This document shows, one piece after another, positions 1 to 8,386 of a DNA stretch of 64,000 nucleotides; position 1 is the first letter of the stretch, and each line of letters begins with the position of its first letter. The position numbers and the translations under genes were made by a program. The notes beneath the pieces are model-generated. The model searched no databases. It saw nothing but the letters and a program-made list of their open reading frames with translations, and had not been told where the DNA came from. Source of the stretch: Streptomyces sp. NBC_00433 (GTDB lineage Bacteria > Actinomycetota > Actinomycetes > Streptomycetales > Streptomycetaceae); the NCBI GenBank assembly GCA_036015235.1, contig CP107926.1:6509501-6573500 (forward strand), written 5' to 3'.

Positions 1-44
1 ACCGGTTCCTCACCGGTCTCGTGGGCCTCCCCACCCCGACCTGA
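1..44 (+). CDS. C-terminal end of an upstream gene, probably the TIGR03960-type radical SAM protein
   Basis: Only the last 13 codons are inside the window, read in the third frame from position 3 and ending RFLTGLVGLPTPT then TGA at 42-44. The assignment rests mainly on context: in actinobacteria the gene for a TIGR03936 protein, which follows here, normally lies just downstream of a TIGR03960 radical SAM/B12-binding protein gene. Too short to identify from its own sequence. Confidence 0.45.
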   Translation, partial: RFLTGLVGLPTPT

Positions 45-55
45 CCTCGGGCACG

Positions 56-305
56 CCACTCCCTGCGGGGTGCTGTCACGGACTCCACGGTGCCGCTGTG
101 TGGGGGCTGGTCTCGCAGTTCCCCGAGCCCCTGGGTGGGTGCCTCGTTCTGTCGCGTTCACAGGTGCGGTCCGCTGTGGCTGGTCGCGCAGTTCCCCGCG
201 CCCCTTTGGGTCCTGCATCCTCCTGCGCCAGGCGGTTGCCCCTGGCGGGGACTCTGCGCAGAGGGCACGCGTTTTTCAGGGGCGCGGGGAACTGCGCGAC
301 CAGCC
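56..305. repeat. Modular interspersed repeat: module A plus three B modules, two of them a perfect inverted pair
   Basis: This fills most of the 469-base gap between the upstream gene and the next CDS; I see no gene in the gap. Module A is 56-95. Module B, core GCGGGGAACTGCGCGACC, occurs as an imperfect reverse copy at about 107-132, a reverse copy at 178-205 and a forward copy at 278-305. The copies at 178-205 and 278-305 are exact reverse complements over 28 bases, so transcript or single-stranded DNA could form a 28-bp stem with a 72-base loop. The same modules recur at 58963-59187, where module A is in the opposite orientation, and as degenerate copies at 46440-46760. B-type sequence is a common intergenic element in Streptomyces genomes (general knowledge); its function is unknown. 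Confidence 0.85.
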
Positions 306-513
306 CCCACGCGGCGGGGCTGCGGGTCGGAGGGAGGGGTGGCGCACCGTGCGCCCGGGGAGCCCGGGGGCGGGCCGGGCCTCGTACGGGCTTCGCGCCG
401 CGAGGGCAATCGGCGGCGTAACCTTGGTCGGGACGACGTACACCCGATTCGCATGTAGGGACTGAACGACACTGGGCAAGCGACAGCCCGAAGGCCCGCC
501 GCCCGCACCCACG

Positions 514-1281
514 GTGCAGCGCATCCGACTGCGTTACACCAAGCGCGGCCGCCTCCGGTTCACCAGCCACCGCGATTTCCAGCGCGCCTTCGAGCGGGCC
601 CTGCGCCGCGCCGAGGTGCCGATGGCGTACTCGGCGGGTTTCACCCCGCACCCCAAGGTGTCGTATGCCAACGCCGCGCCCACGGGTGTGGGCAGCGAGG
701 CGGAGTATCTGGAGATCGGCCTGGCGCAGTTCCGCGACCCGGAGCTGCTGCGGGCGCTGCTGGACGAGTCGCTGCCTGCCGGACTGGACGTCATCGAGGC
801 GGTCGAGGCCCGCACGTCGGGCCTGGCGGAACGCCTCGAAGCGTCGGTGTGGCAGCTCAGGCTCGACGGGGTCGAGCCCGAGGACGCCCGGCGGGCGGTC
901 GCGGCCTTCCTGGCCGCGGACGCCGTGGAAGTACAGCGCAGCACCAAGAACGGCATCCGCACCTTCGACTGCCGCGCCGCCGTCACGCGGTTCGAGGTCG
1001 TCGAGGGCGAGGAGAACCCGGAAGACACGACGTGCCAGGGTGCCGATAGGCCGCAGGACCAGGCCTGTGCGATACTGCGCCTGGTTGTGCGACACCTGAC
1101 ACCTGCCGTGCGACCCGACGACGTACTGTCCGGCCTCCATGCGACGGCCGACCTCGCGCCGCCGGTCCCCGCAGCGGTGACCAGGCTGGCGCAGGGGCCG
1201 CTCGACGAGGACACCGGGACGGTCACCGACCCGCTCGCGCTCGATCGCGACGCCGTGACGGTGCCCGCCGGTTCCGCGTAG
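514..1281 (+). CDS. TIGR03936 family radical SAM-associated protein
   Basis: 255-aa soluble protein with a GTG start. The N-terminus has the family hallmark KRGRLRFTSHRD at residues 10-21, followed by a conserved segment with a TPHPK-type motif near residue 45. Proteins of this family (DUF2344) are encoded next to a radical SAM/B12-binding partner, fused to it in some bacteria, and are thought to work with it; the reaction is not known to me. The partner's last codons are probably those at 1-44, now separated by a repeat cluster. Upstream of rne, as is usual in actinobacteria. The C-terminal 60 residues are Pro/Asp/Ala-rich and probably poorly ordered. Confidence 0.9.
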   Translation: MQRIRLRYTKRGRLRFTSHRDFQRAFERALRRAEVPMAYSAGFTPHPKVSYANAAPTGVGSEAEYLEIGLAQFRDPELLRALLDESLPAGLDVIEAVEARTSGLAERLEASVWQLRLDGVEPEDARRAVAAFLAADAVEVQRSTKNGIRTFDCRAAVTRFEVVEGEENPEDTTCQGADRPQDQACAILRLVVRHLTPAVRPDDVLSGLHATADLAPPVPAAVTRLAQGPLDEDTGTVTDPLALDRDAVTVPAGSA

Positions 1282-1351
1282 CCACGTCGTCACGCGTCGC
1301 CGACGCACCAGGGAGCCACCCGGGTCCGGCGCCGCAGACCACATGAGACTT

Positions 1352-1382
1352 TCGTCGGCCCCCCAGAACGGGCGGCCGACGA
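1352..1382 (+). other. Short inverted repeat in the rne upstream region
   Basis: TCGTCGGCC at 1352-1360 is mirrored by GGCCGACGA at 1374-1382, a 9-bp stem with a 13-base loop. There is no T-tract, so it is not a convincing intrinsic terminator. It may form in the rne 5' leader. RNase E of other bacteria autoregulates through its own leader, but nothing here proves that. Confidence 0.4.
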
Positions 1383-1500
1383 GCGACACAGCAGCTCCCG
1401 TGCGGCGCCCGCGCCCCGGAGGGCGGCCCCCGCGATCCAAGCGGCCTGCCACCTCCGACCTGGACGCGGCGCCCGGGAGCATGACGGGAGCACTGCCCGA

Positions 1501-4500
1501 ATGCCCGACCAGACCGATTCCCAGCCCACCGCAGGCGACACCCCCGCGGAAGCCGCGCCGGCCCGCCGCCGGCGTGCCGCCTCCCGCCCCGCCGGCCCTC
1601 CGGCCGGCGCGACCGCGGACGAGTCCGCCGCGGGCGCCGAGGCCGCCCCCGCCACGCGCCGTACGCGCAAGACCGCGGCCGCCGAGCCCGCCGCCACCGA
1701 CTCCGGTGACGCCCCCGAGGCCGCCGCACCGCGCCGCCGCGCGACCCGCAAGACCGCCGCGAGCGCGGAGGAGCCCGCCGCCGAGGCCGCGACCTCCGAG
1801 GACGCCGCCCCGGCCCGACCGCGCCGCCGCGCGACCCGCAAGGCGACCGCCGCGGACGCGCCCGCCGCCGAGGCCCCCGCCGCCACAGAAGCCCCCGCCG
1901 AGGCCGCGGCGCCCGAGGAGGCCGCTGCGCCCGCCCGCCGTCGCGCCACCCGCAAGGCGACCGCCCCGGCAGGTTCCCCCGCTGTCACGGAGGAGCCCGC
2001 TGCCGAGGCCGAGGCGCCCGCCCGGCGCCGTGCCACCCGCAAGGCGACCGCGCCCGCCGCGGAGGAGCCGGCCGCCCAGGCCGCCGCACCCGCGAGCGAG
2101 GAGGCCGCCGTGGACGACGCCGCTCCGGCGCGTCCCCGCCACCGTGCCACCCGCAAGGCGACCGCACCGGCCGGTTCGCCCGCGGTGACCGAGGAGACCG
2201 TGGTCGAGTCCGCGGCGCCCGCCGCCGTGGAGCAGCCCGCCGAGGCCGCCGAGCCCGCCGTCTCCGACGCGGCCCCGACCCGTGCCCGCCGCCGTGCCAC
2301 CCGCAAGGCGACGGCTCCGGCAGGTTCGCCCGCCGTCACGGAGGAGCCCGCCGCCGAAGCCGTGGCTCCGGCCGCTGCCGCCGAGCCCGCTGCCGCCGCC
2401 GAGGCCCCCGCACGTACCCCGCGTCGCGCCACCCGCAAGGCGACCGCCCCGGCGGGTTCCCCCGTTGCCGCGGAGGAGCGCGCCGCTGAGGAAGCCCCCG
2501 CACGTACGCGGCCGGCCGCCGCCGAAGCCCCCGCCGAGGAGGCCGCTCCCGCAGGGCGGGCCCGGCGCACGCGGAAGAAGGCGGCGCCCGCCGCGACCTT
2601 CTCCGCACCCGGCGGCGACGGCTCCCGGCGCCTGAAGCCGGGCGCACTGGCCCCCCAGCAGGACGGCGCTGACCCGGCGGCCGCCGCCGCGCCCGCGACC
2701 GCGTACACCGGCAGGGCGCTGCGTGACGGCGACGGCTGGGCCGTCGAGGTCGACGACGCCTACGAGATCCGCGGCTACGGCGCCACGCCCGAGGACGCCG
2801 CCGCGCAGGCGGTGACCGCGCTGGCCGACGCCTTCGGCATCCCGGCCGAGTCGCTCACGCTCGACGTACGGAACGAGGCGGCGCCCGCACGCGGCCGCCG
2901 CCGGGTCGTACAGCCGCCGACCGCGGTCTTCCAGCCGCCGGTCTTCGGCGCCCCCACCGCCGCGCCCGCGGTGGTCGAGGAGGCCGAGGAGCCCGAGGCG
3001 GAGCGCGAGCCCGAGGCCGAGGAGCACGAGGGCGGCGGTCCGCGCCGCCGTCGCCGCCGCAGGGGCGGCGCCGCCGTGGAGGCTGAGCCCGAGGCCGCGC
3101 CGAGCACCGAGACCGCCGAGGCGGAGGCCGAGGAGGCCGAGGACGGCGAGAGCGAGGACGGCGAGGACCGCCCGTCGTCCCGTCGCCGCCGTCGCGGTGG
3201 CCGCCGCCGCCGTCGCGGCGACTCCGCCGAGCAGGACGACAACGGGTCCGACCAGGACGAGGACGAGGACGAGTCGCAGGACGACGAGGCCGAGTCCGCC
3301 GACGAGCACGACGACGACCACCCGCAGGGCGGCGGGACCGGCGGCAGCACCAGCAGCCGCCGTCGCCGCCGTCGCCGCCGCCGCGGTGGCGACGGCGGCG
3401 CGGACGACTCGCAGGGCGGCGGCGACGTCGACGACCCGGAGCGTACGGTCGTCAAGGTCCGCGAGCCGCGGCAGAGCCACGAGCCGCTCGGCACCGGCGC
3501 CGACCAGGTGCAGTCCATCAAGGGCTCCACTCGTCTGGAAGCCAAGAAGCAGCGCCGCCGCGAAGGCCGCGAGCAGGGCCGCCGCCGGGTGCCGATCATC
3601 ACCGAGGCCGAGTTCCTGGCCCGCCGCGAGGCGGTCGAGCGCGTCATGGTGGTGCGGCAGAACGGCGAGCGCACCCAGATCGGCGTGCTGGAGGACAACG
3701 TCCTCGTCGAGCACTACGTCAACAAGGAGCAGGCCACCTCCTACGTCGGCAACGTCTACCTGGGCAAGGTCCAGAACGTGCTGCCGTCGATGGAGGCCGC
3801 CTTCGTCGACATCGGCAAGGGCCGCAACGCGGTGCTCTACGCCGGTGAGGTCAACTTCGAGGCGCTCGGCCTGTCCGGCGGCCCCCGCCGCATCGAGTCC
3901 GCGCTCAAGTCCGGCCAGCCGGTGCTCGTCCAGGTCACCAAGGACCCGATCGGCCACAAGGGCGCCCGGCTCACCAGCCAGGTCAGCCTGCCCGGCCGCT
4001 ACCTGGTCTACGTGCCCGAGGGCTCGATGACCGGCATCAGCCGCAAGCTGCCCGACACCGAGCGCGCCCGGCTCAAGACGATCCTGAAGAAGATCGTCCC
4101 CGAGGACGCCGGCGTCATCGTCCGCACCGCCGCGGAAGGCGCCAGCGAGGACGAGCTGCGCCGCGACGTCGAGCGCCTCCAGGCGCAGTGGGACGACATC
4201 CAGCGCAAGGCGAAGAACGGCGGCGGCTCCAACGCGCCGACGCTGCTCTACGGCGAGCCCGACATGACCGTCCGCGTCGTCAGGGACATCTTCAACGAGG
4301 ACTTCTCGAAGGTCATCGTCAGCGGCGACGAGGCGTGGGCCACCATCCACGACTACGTCAGCCACGTCGCGCCCGACCTGGCCGACCGGCTGTCCCGCTG
4401 GACGTCCGAGGTGGACGTCTTCGCGACGTACCGCATCGACGAGCAGCTGCTCAAGGCGCTGGACCGCAAGGTGTGGCTGCCGTCCGGCGGCTCGCTGGTG

Positions 4501-5679
4501 ATCGACAAGACCGAGGCGATGGTCGTCGTCGACGTCAACACCGGCAAGTTCACCGGGCAGGGCGGCAACCTGGAGGAGACCGTCACCCGCAACAACCTGG
4601 AGGCGGCCGAGGAGATCGTCCGGCAGCTGCGGCTGCGGGACCTCGGCGGCATCGTGGTGGTCGACTTCATCGACATGGTCCTGGAGTCCAACCGCGACCT
4701 GGTCATGCGGCGGCTGCTGGAATGCCTCGGCCGGGACCGGACCAAGCACCAGGTGGCCGAGGTCACCTCGCTGGGCCTGGTCCAGATGACCCGCAAGCGG
4801 GTCGGCCAGGGCCTGCTCGAGTCCTTCTCCGAGACCTGCGTCCACTGCAACGGGCGCGGCGTCATCGTCCACATGGACCAGGCCACGACCATCGGCGGTG
4901 GCGGCAAGCGCAAGCGGCGCGGCGCCAAGGGCCACGAGCACGTGGCCGACGTCGAGACCGACGTCGAGACCGAGGCGGAGGAGCTGCCCGAGCTGGAGCC
5001 GATCGAGGTCGGCGAGTCCGACCTCGTCCCGGCGGTCGGCGACCCCGAGGAGGAGTGGTTCGGCAGCGCCGCGGAGGCGGAGGCCGCCGCGAGCCCGTCC
5101 CGCGGCCGCAACCGGCGGCGGGGCGCGCGCAAGGCGACCGCGCCCGCCGGGGCGCCCGCCACGGCGGCGGGCGAGGCCGACCAGGCCTTCGTCGTCGTCC
5201 CGGTGAGCGAGCCCGACGTCGAGCCGGTGGAAGCGCTGCCCGAGCCCGAGGTCTCCACCGAGCCGCCGGCCCGCGCACGGCGCCGCGCGACCCGCAAGGC
5301 CACGGCTCCCGCGGGTTCGCCCGCGGCGGCCGAGGAGGCGGCCGTCATGGTCGTCGCCGCCGAGGCGCCGGCCGCTCCGGCGGTCGCCGCGCTGCCCGAG
5401 CCCGAGGTCTCCACCGAGCCGCCGGCCCGCGCACGGCGCCGCGCGACCCGCAAGGTGACCGCGCCCGCGGGTTCGCCCGCGGCGGGAGAGGACACGGAGA
5501 TCGTCGTGGCCGCGGCCGAGCCCGCTGCCGCGGAGGAGGCCGAGCCTAAGAAGCGGGCGCCCCGCAAGGCCCCCGCCAAGAAGGCGGCGGCCAAGAAGAC
5601 GGCGACGAAGAAGGCTGCCGCCAAGAAGTCGGCGGCGAAGAAGCCTGCCGCGAAGAAGTCCACAACCTCCGCGGAGTAA
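1501..5679 (+). CDS. rne: Ribonuclease E/G (Rne/Rng family) with long disordered arms
   Basis: 1392-aa endoribonuclease for mRNA decay and rRNA/tRNA maturation. The start ATG lies 10 bases after a GGGAG. The catalytic core is central, as in other Streptomyces homologues: S1-like RNA-binding region from about residue 715, then the DNase I-like subdomain with the two metal-binding aspartates (VVDVNTGKF, D1011; VVDFIDM, D1055) and the Zn-link CVHC at residues 1113-1116. Residues 1-690 and 1140-1392 are low complexity. The N-arm repeats the motif RRRATRKATAPAGSPAVTEE about seven times with variation, then has Arg-rich and Asp/Glu-rich blocks. The motif recurs in the C-arm, which ends in a Lys/Ala tail resembling histone H1. 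The arms probably bind RNA and partner proteins (inference). Confidence 0.96.
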   Translation: MPDQTDSQPTAGDTPAEAAPARRRRAASRPAGPPAGATADESAAGAEAAPATRRTRKTAAAEPAATDSGDAPEAAAPRRRATRKTAASAEEPAAEAATSEDAAPARPRRRATRKATAADAPAAEAPAATEAPAEAAAPEEAAAPARRRATRKATAPAGSPAVTEEPAAEAEAPARRRATRKATAPAAEEPAAQAAAPASEEAAVDDAAPARPRHRATRKATAPAGSPAVTEETVVESAAPAAVEQPAEAAEPAVSDAAPTRARRRATRKATAPAGSPAVTEEPAAEAVAPAAAAEPAAAAEAPARTPRRATRKATAPAGSPVAAEERAAEEAPARTRPAAAEAPAEEAAPAGRARRTRKKAAPAATFSAPGGDGSRRLKPGALAPQQDGADPAAAAAPATAYTGRALRDGDGWAVEVDDAYEIRGYGATPEDAAAQAVTALADAFGIPAESLTLDVRNEAAPARGRRRVVQPPTAVFQPPVFGAPTAAPAVVEEAEEPEAEREPEAEEHEGGGPRRRRRRRGGAAVEAEPEAAPSTETAEAEAEEAEDGESEDGEDRPSSRRRRRGGRRRRRGDSAEQDDNGSDQDEDEDESQDDEAESADEHDDDHPQGGGTGGSTSSRRRRRRRRRGGDGGADDSQGGGDVDDPERTVVKVREPRQSHEPLGTGADQVQSIKGSTRLEAKKQRRREGREQGRRRVPIITEAEFLARREAVERVMVVRQNGERTQIGVLEDNVLVEHYVNKEQATSYVGNVYLGKVQNVLPSMEAAFVDIGKGRNAVLYAGEVNFEALGLSGGPRRIESALKSGQPVLVQVTKDPIGHKGARLTSQVSLPGRYLVYVPEGSMTGISRKLPDTERARLKTILKKIVPEDAGVIVRTAAEGASEDELRRDVERLQAQWDDIQRKAKNGGGSNAPTLLYGEPDMTVRVVRDIFNEDFSKVIVSGDEAWATIHDYVSHVAPDLADRLSRWTSEVDVFATYRIDEQLLKALDRKVWLPSGGSLVIDKTEAMVVVDVNTGKFTGQGGNLEETVTRNNLEAAEEIVRQLRLRDLGGIVVVDFIDMVLESNRDLVMRRLLECLGRDRTKHQVAEVTSLGLVQMTRKRVGQGLLESFSETCVHCNGRGVIVHMDQATTIGGGGKRKRRGAKGHEHVADVETDVETEAEELPELEPIEVGESDLVPAVGDPEEEWFGSAAEAEAAASPSRGRNRRRGARKATAPAGAPATAAGEADQAFVVVPVSEPDVEPVEALPEPEVSTEPPARARRRATRKATAPAGSPAAAEEAAVMVVAAEAPAAPAVAALPEPEVSTEPPARARRRATRKVTAPAGSPAAGEDTEIVVAAAEPAAAEEAEPKKRAPRKAPAKKAAAKKTATKKAAAKKSAAKKPAAKKSTTSAE

Positions 5680-5690
5680 TCCGCCCCTCA

Positions 5691-5728
5691 ACCCCCGCGC
5701 CCCCGGCCCACCCCGGGGCCGCGGGGGT
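5691..5728 (+). terminator. GC-rich hairpin downstream of rne
   Basis: ACCCCCGCG (5691-5699) pairs with CGCGGGGGT (5720-5728), and an inner CCCCGG/CCGGGG-like stem extends it. It lies 12 bases after the rne stop. There is no U-tract, which is common for Streptomyces terminators. Confidence 0.65.
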
Positions 5729-5768
5729 CCCCCGTTGCGCCGGGGGCACGCTTCCCGTCCGCGGGCCC

Positions 5769-6045
5769 GCATCTGATCTGCGGCTGGCGCCGCGTGGCCC
5801 CTCTGCGTTGGTGGGTGCCCCCCAGGGGCGCGGGGCTGCATCTGATCTGCGGCCGGCGCCGCGTGGGCGCTGCTGCGTAGGGCGGCGCCCTACAGGGGCG
5901 CCTGGGGGCACCCCCAAGCGCCCCTGAGGGGCACCCCCTGACGCAAGGGGACCGCAGAAGCGGCGCCCCCCGAGGGGGCACCCTCATACGCAAGGGGACC
6001 GCGGACACCGCGCCCCGGTGGGGCACCCCCTCGCGCGGGGGGACC
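5769..6045. repeat. Two short direct-repeat families in the rne-rplU gap
   Basis: The 547-base gap between rne and rplU has no credible gene. One family begins GCATCTGATCTGCGGC and occurs at 5769 and 5838, with about 40 bases nearly identical in each. A second, about 26-28 bases long and containing GGGGCACCCC with GGGGACC, occurs three times at 5928, 5974 and 6019, giving a period of about 46 bases. Each copy of the second family contains internal GGGG/CCCC inverted arms. The array ends just before the rplU promoter. Confidence 0.75.
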
Positions 6046-6071
6046 GGGGCCCCGGGGCCACCCGGGGGGAT

Positions 6072-6100
6072 TTGACCCGGCCGGAGGCGCTACGTAAAGT
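6072..6100 (+). promoter_or_regulatory. Probable vegetative promoter of rplU-rpmA
   Basis: TTGACC at 6072-6077 and TAAAGT at 6095-6100 are 17 bases apart, close to the Streptomyces HrdB-type pattern TTGACN-N16-18-TAGAGT. Transcription would begin near 6107, leaving a 5' leader of about 120 bases before the rplU GTG. Confidence 0.6.
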
Positions 6101-6226
6101 TGAGCTTCGGCGTTTCTGCGCCTATCTCCTGAGCACGTTCCTCCCGGTCAGCCGGGAGAGGCCCCCCGCGTGAGACATGGGACGGCTGGCATCAGGGGTC
6201 CGAATCGAGCAGAGAGTGAGTTCAAC

Positions 6227-6550
6227 GTGTACGCGATCGTGCGTAGCGGTGGCCGCCAGCACAAGGTGGCCATCGGCGACATCGTCGAGGTCGACAAGAT
6301 TCCCACCGGCAAGGTCGGCGACGCCGTCGAGCTCTCGACGCTGCTCGTGGTGGACGGCGAAGCCGTCACCAGCGACCCGTGGGTGCTGGCCGGGATCAAG
6401 GTCGAGGCCGAGATCGTCGATCACCACAAGGGCCAGAAGATCGACATCCTGCGTTACAAGAACAAGACCGGTTACCGCCGTCGCCAGGGTCACCGCCAGC
6501 AGTACACGGCGCTGAAGATCACTGGCATCCCCGCCGCGGCTGCGAAGTAA
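6227..6550 (+). CDS. rplU: 50S ribosomal protein L21
   Basis: 107-aa ribosomal protein of the large subunit that binds 23S rRNA. The GTG start gives the normal N-terminus VYAIVRSGGRQHKV; the frame is open 57 bases further upstream, but that extension does not resemble L21. The C-terminal basic segment (TGYRRRQGHRQ) is typical. The gene is 14 bases upstream of rpmA, the usual L21-L27 operon, behind a consensus-like promoter at 6072-6100. Length matches actinobacterial L21 (about 103-106 aa). Confidence 0.97.
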   Translation: MYAIVRSGGRQHKVAIGDIVEVDKIPTGKVGDAVELSTLLVVDGEAVTSDPWVLAGIKVEAEIVDHHKGQKIDILRYKNKTGYRRRQGHRQQYTALKITGIPAAAAK

Positions 6551-6564
6551 GGGACTGAGGAGAG

Positions 6565-6819
6565 ATGGCACACAAGAAGGGCGCATCGTCCACCCGGAAC
6601 GGTCGCGACTCCAACGCTCAGCGGCTCGGCGTCAAGCGCTTCGGCGGCCAGGTCGTCAACGCAGGTGAGATCATCGTCCGCCAGCGCGGCACCCACTTCC
6701 ACCCCGGCTCCGGCGTCGGCATCGGCAAGGACGACACGCTGTTCGCGCTGTCGGCCGGTGCGGTCGAGTTCGGCACGAAGCGCGGTCGTCGCGTCGTGAA
6801 CATCGTTCCGGCTGCCTGA
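6565..6819 (+). CDS. rpmA: 50S ribosomal protein L27
   Basis: 84-aa ribosomal protein whose N-terminus (MAHKKGASSTRNGRDSNAQR) reaches the peptidyl-transferase centre and stabilises the P-site tRNA. A strong GAGGAGA ribosome-binding site lies just ahead of the ATG. The protein starts directly with the AHKKG-type end and has no cleavable N-terminal extension of the Firmicutes type. Co-transcribed with rplU and followed by a clear terminator. Confidence 0.97.
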   Translation: MAHKKGASSTRNGRDSNAQRLGVKRFGGQVVNAGEIIVRQRGTHFHPGSGVGIGKDDTLFALSAGAVEFGTKRGRRVVNIVPAA

Positions 6820-6840
6820 ACGGCACGCTGAGAGCTTTCC

Positions 6841-6885
6841 GAGGGCGGACTCGCTTCCCGGTATACGGGAAGCGGGGCCGCCCTC
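6841..6885 (+). terminator. Two-part hairpin terminator after rpmA
   Basis: Outer stem GAGGGCGG (6841-6848) with CCGCCCTC (6878-6885); inner stem CGCTTCCCG (6852-6860) with CGGGAAGCG (6866-6874) around a GTATA loop. It separates the ribosomal-protein operon from obg. Confidence 0.8.
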
Positions 6886-6943
6886 GGCGCGTTATGACTG
6901 CGCGTGAATGCGCGCAGACCCGCATGTATCTGGAGGAAACGCC

Positions 6944-8386
6944 ATGACCACCTTCGTGGACCGCGTCGAATTGCATGTCGGCGCGGGTAACGGGGGCCAC
7001 GGCTGCGCCTCCGTGCACCGGGAGAAGTTCAAGCCGCTGGGCGGCCCCGACGGCGGCAACGGCGGCCGCGGCGGCGACGTGGTCCTGGTCGTCGACCAGG
7101 ACATCACGACGCTGCTCGACTACCACCACAGCCCGCACCGCAAGGCCACCAACGGCAAGCCGGGGGAGGGCGGCAACCGCTCCGGCAAGGACGGTACGGA
7201 CCTGGTGCTGCCGGTGCCGGACGGCACGGTCGTGATGGACAAGCACGGCAATGTGCTGGCCGACCTGGTCGGCCAGGGCACCACCTATGTCGCCGGGCAG
7301 GGCGGCCGCGGCGGCCTGGGCAATGCGGCGCTGGCCTCGGCCCGCCGCAAGGCGCCGGGCTTCGCGCTGCTGGGTGAGCCGGGTATCGCGCGAGACGTGG
7401 TGCTCGAACTGAAGACGGTGGCGGACGTGGCGCTGGTGGGCTACCCCAGCGCCGGCAAGTCCTCGCTGATCTCGGTGCTCTCGGCGGCGAAGCCGAAGAT
7501 CGCGGACTACCCCTTCACCACGCTGGTGCCGAACCTCGGCGTGGTGACCGCGGGTTCGACCGTCTACACGATCGCCGACGTGCCCGGACTGATCCCCGGC
7601 GCCAGCGAGGGGCGGGGCCTGGGGCTGGAGTTCCTGCGGCACGTGGAGCGCTGCTCGGTGCTCGTGCACGTCCTGGACACCGCGACGCTGGAGTCCGACC
7701 GCGACCCGGCCACCGACCTGGACGTGATCGAGGCGGAGCTGCGGGCGTACGGCGCCGGTCTGGAGGACCGGCCGCGGATCGTGGTGCTCAACAAGATCGA
7801 CGTGCCCGACGGGCGCGACCTGGCCGAGATCATCAGGCCCGAGCTGGAGTCACGCGGCTACCAGGTCTTCGAGGTCTCCGCGGTCTCCCACGAGGGCCTG
7901 AAGGAACTGTCGTACGCCCTCGCGAAGATCGTGGCCGACACACGTGCCGCCCAGCCGGCCCAGGAGTCCACCCGGGTCGTCATCCGCCCGCAGGCCGTGG
8001 ACGACGCGGGCTTCACGGTCACGGCCGAGGAGGACAACCTCTTCCGCGTCCGCGGCGAGAAGCCGGAGCGCTGGGTCCGCCAGACCGACTTCACCAACGA
8101 CGAGGCAGTCGGCTACCTCGCCGACCGCCTCAACCGCCTCGGCGTCGAGACCGAACTCCTCAAGGCCGGCGCCAAGCCGGGCGACGGCGTCGCCATCGGC
8201 CCCGACGACGACGCGGTCGTCTTCGACTGGGAGCCCTCGATGGCCGCCGGCGCCGAAATGCTCGGCCGCCGCGGCGAGGACCACCGTTTCGACGCGCCTC
8301 GCGCCGCGGTGTCCCGCCGTCGCGACAGGCAGGCGGAGCGCGACGACCCGGAGGCGGAGTACCGCGACTTCGATCCGTTCGAGTGA
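6944..8386 (+). CDS. obgE: GTPase Obg (ObgE/CgtA)
   Basis: 480-aa essential GTPase linked to late 50S assembly and, in Streptomyces, to growth and aerial-mycelium onset. The start ATG follows a GGAGG site; the 12 codons upstream in the same frame are not typical. Domain order: Gly-rich Obg fold (residues about 3-158), G domain with G1 GYPSAGKSS (166-174), G2 DYPFTTL, G3 DVPG (212-215) and G4 NKID (283-286), then the OCT domain (about 335-420) and an Arg/Asp-rich tail ending DFDPFE. The codons for the last 34 residues lie inside a 222-bp unit that is tandemly repeated downstream. The stop at 8384-8386 is in the first copy. Confidence 0.97.
   Translation: MTTFVDRVELHVGAGNGGHGCASVHREKFKPLGGPDGGNGGRGGDVVLVVDQDITTLLDYHHSPHRKATNGKPGEGGNRSGKDGTDLVLPVPDGTVVMDKHGNVLADLVGQGTTYVAGQGGRGGLGNAALASARRKAPGFALLGEPGIARDVVLELKTVADVALVGYPSAGKSSLISVLSAAKPKIADYPFTTLVPNLGVVTAGSTVYTIADVPGLIPGASEGRGLGLEFLRHVERCSVLVHVLDTATLESDRDPATDLDVIEAELRAYGAGLEDRPRIVVLNKIDVPDGRDLAEIIRPELESRGYQVFEVSAVSHEGLKELSYALAKIVADTRAAQPAQESTRVVIRPQAVDDAGFTVTAEEDNLFRVRGEKPERWVRQTDFTNDEAVGYLADRLNRLGVETELLKAGAKPGDGVAIGPDDDAVVFDWEPSMAAGAEMLGRRGEDHRFDAPRAAVSRRRDRQAERDDPEAEYRDFDPFE

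Noticed and set aside
76..5841. Very long minus-strand open frame (1921 codons) opposite rne
   Set aside because: Composition is that of an antisense shadow of a GC-rich, Ala/Arg-rich gene; there is no domain or start signal, and it runs through intergenic repeats.
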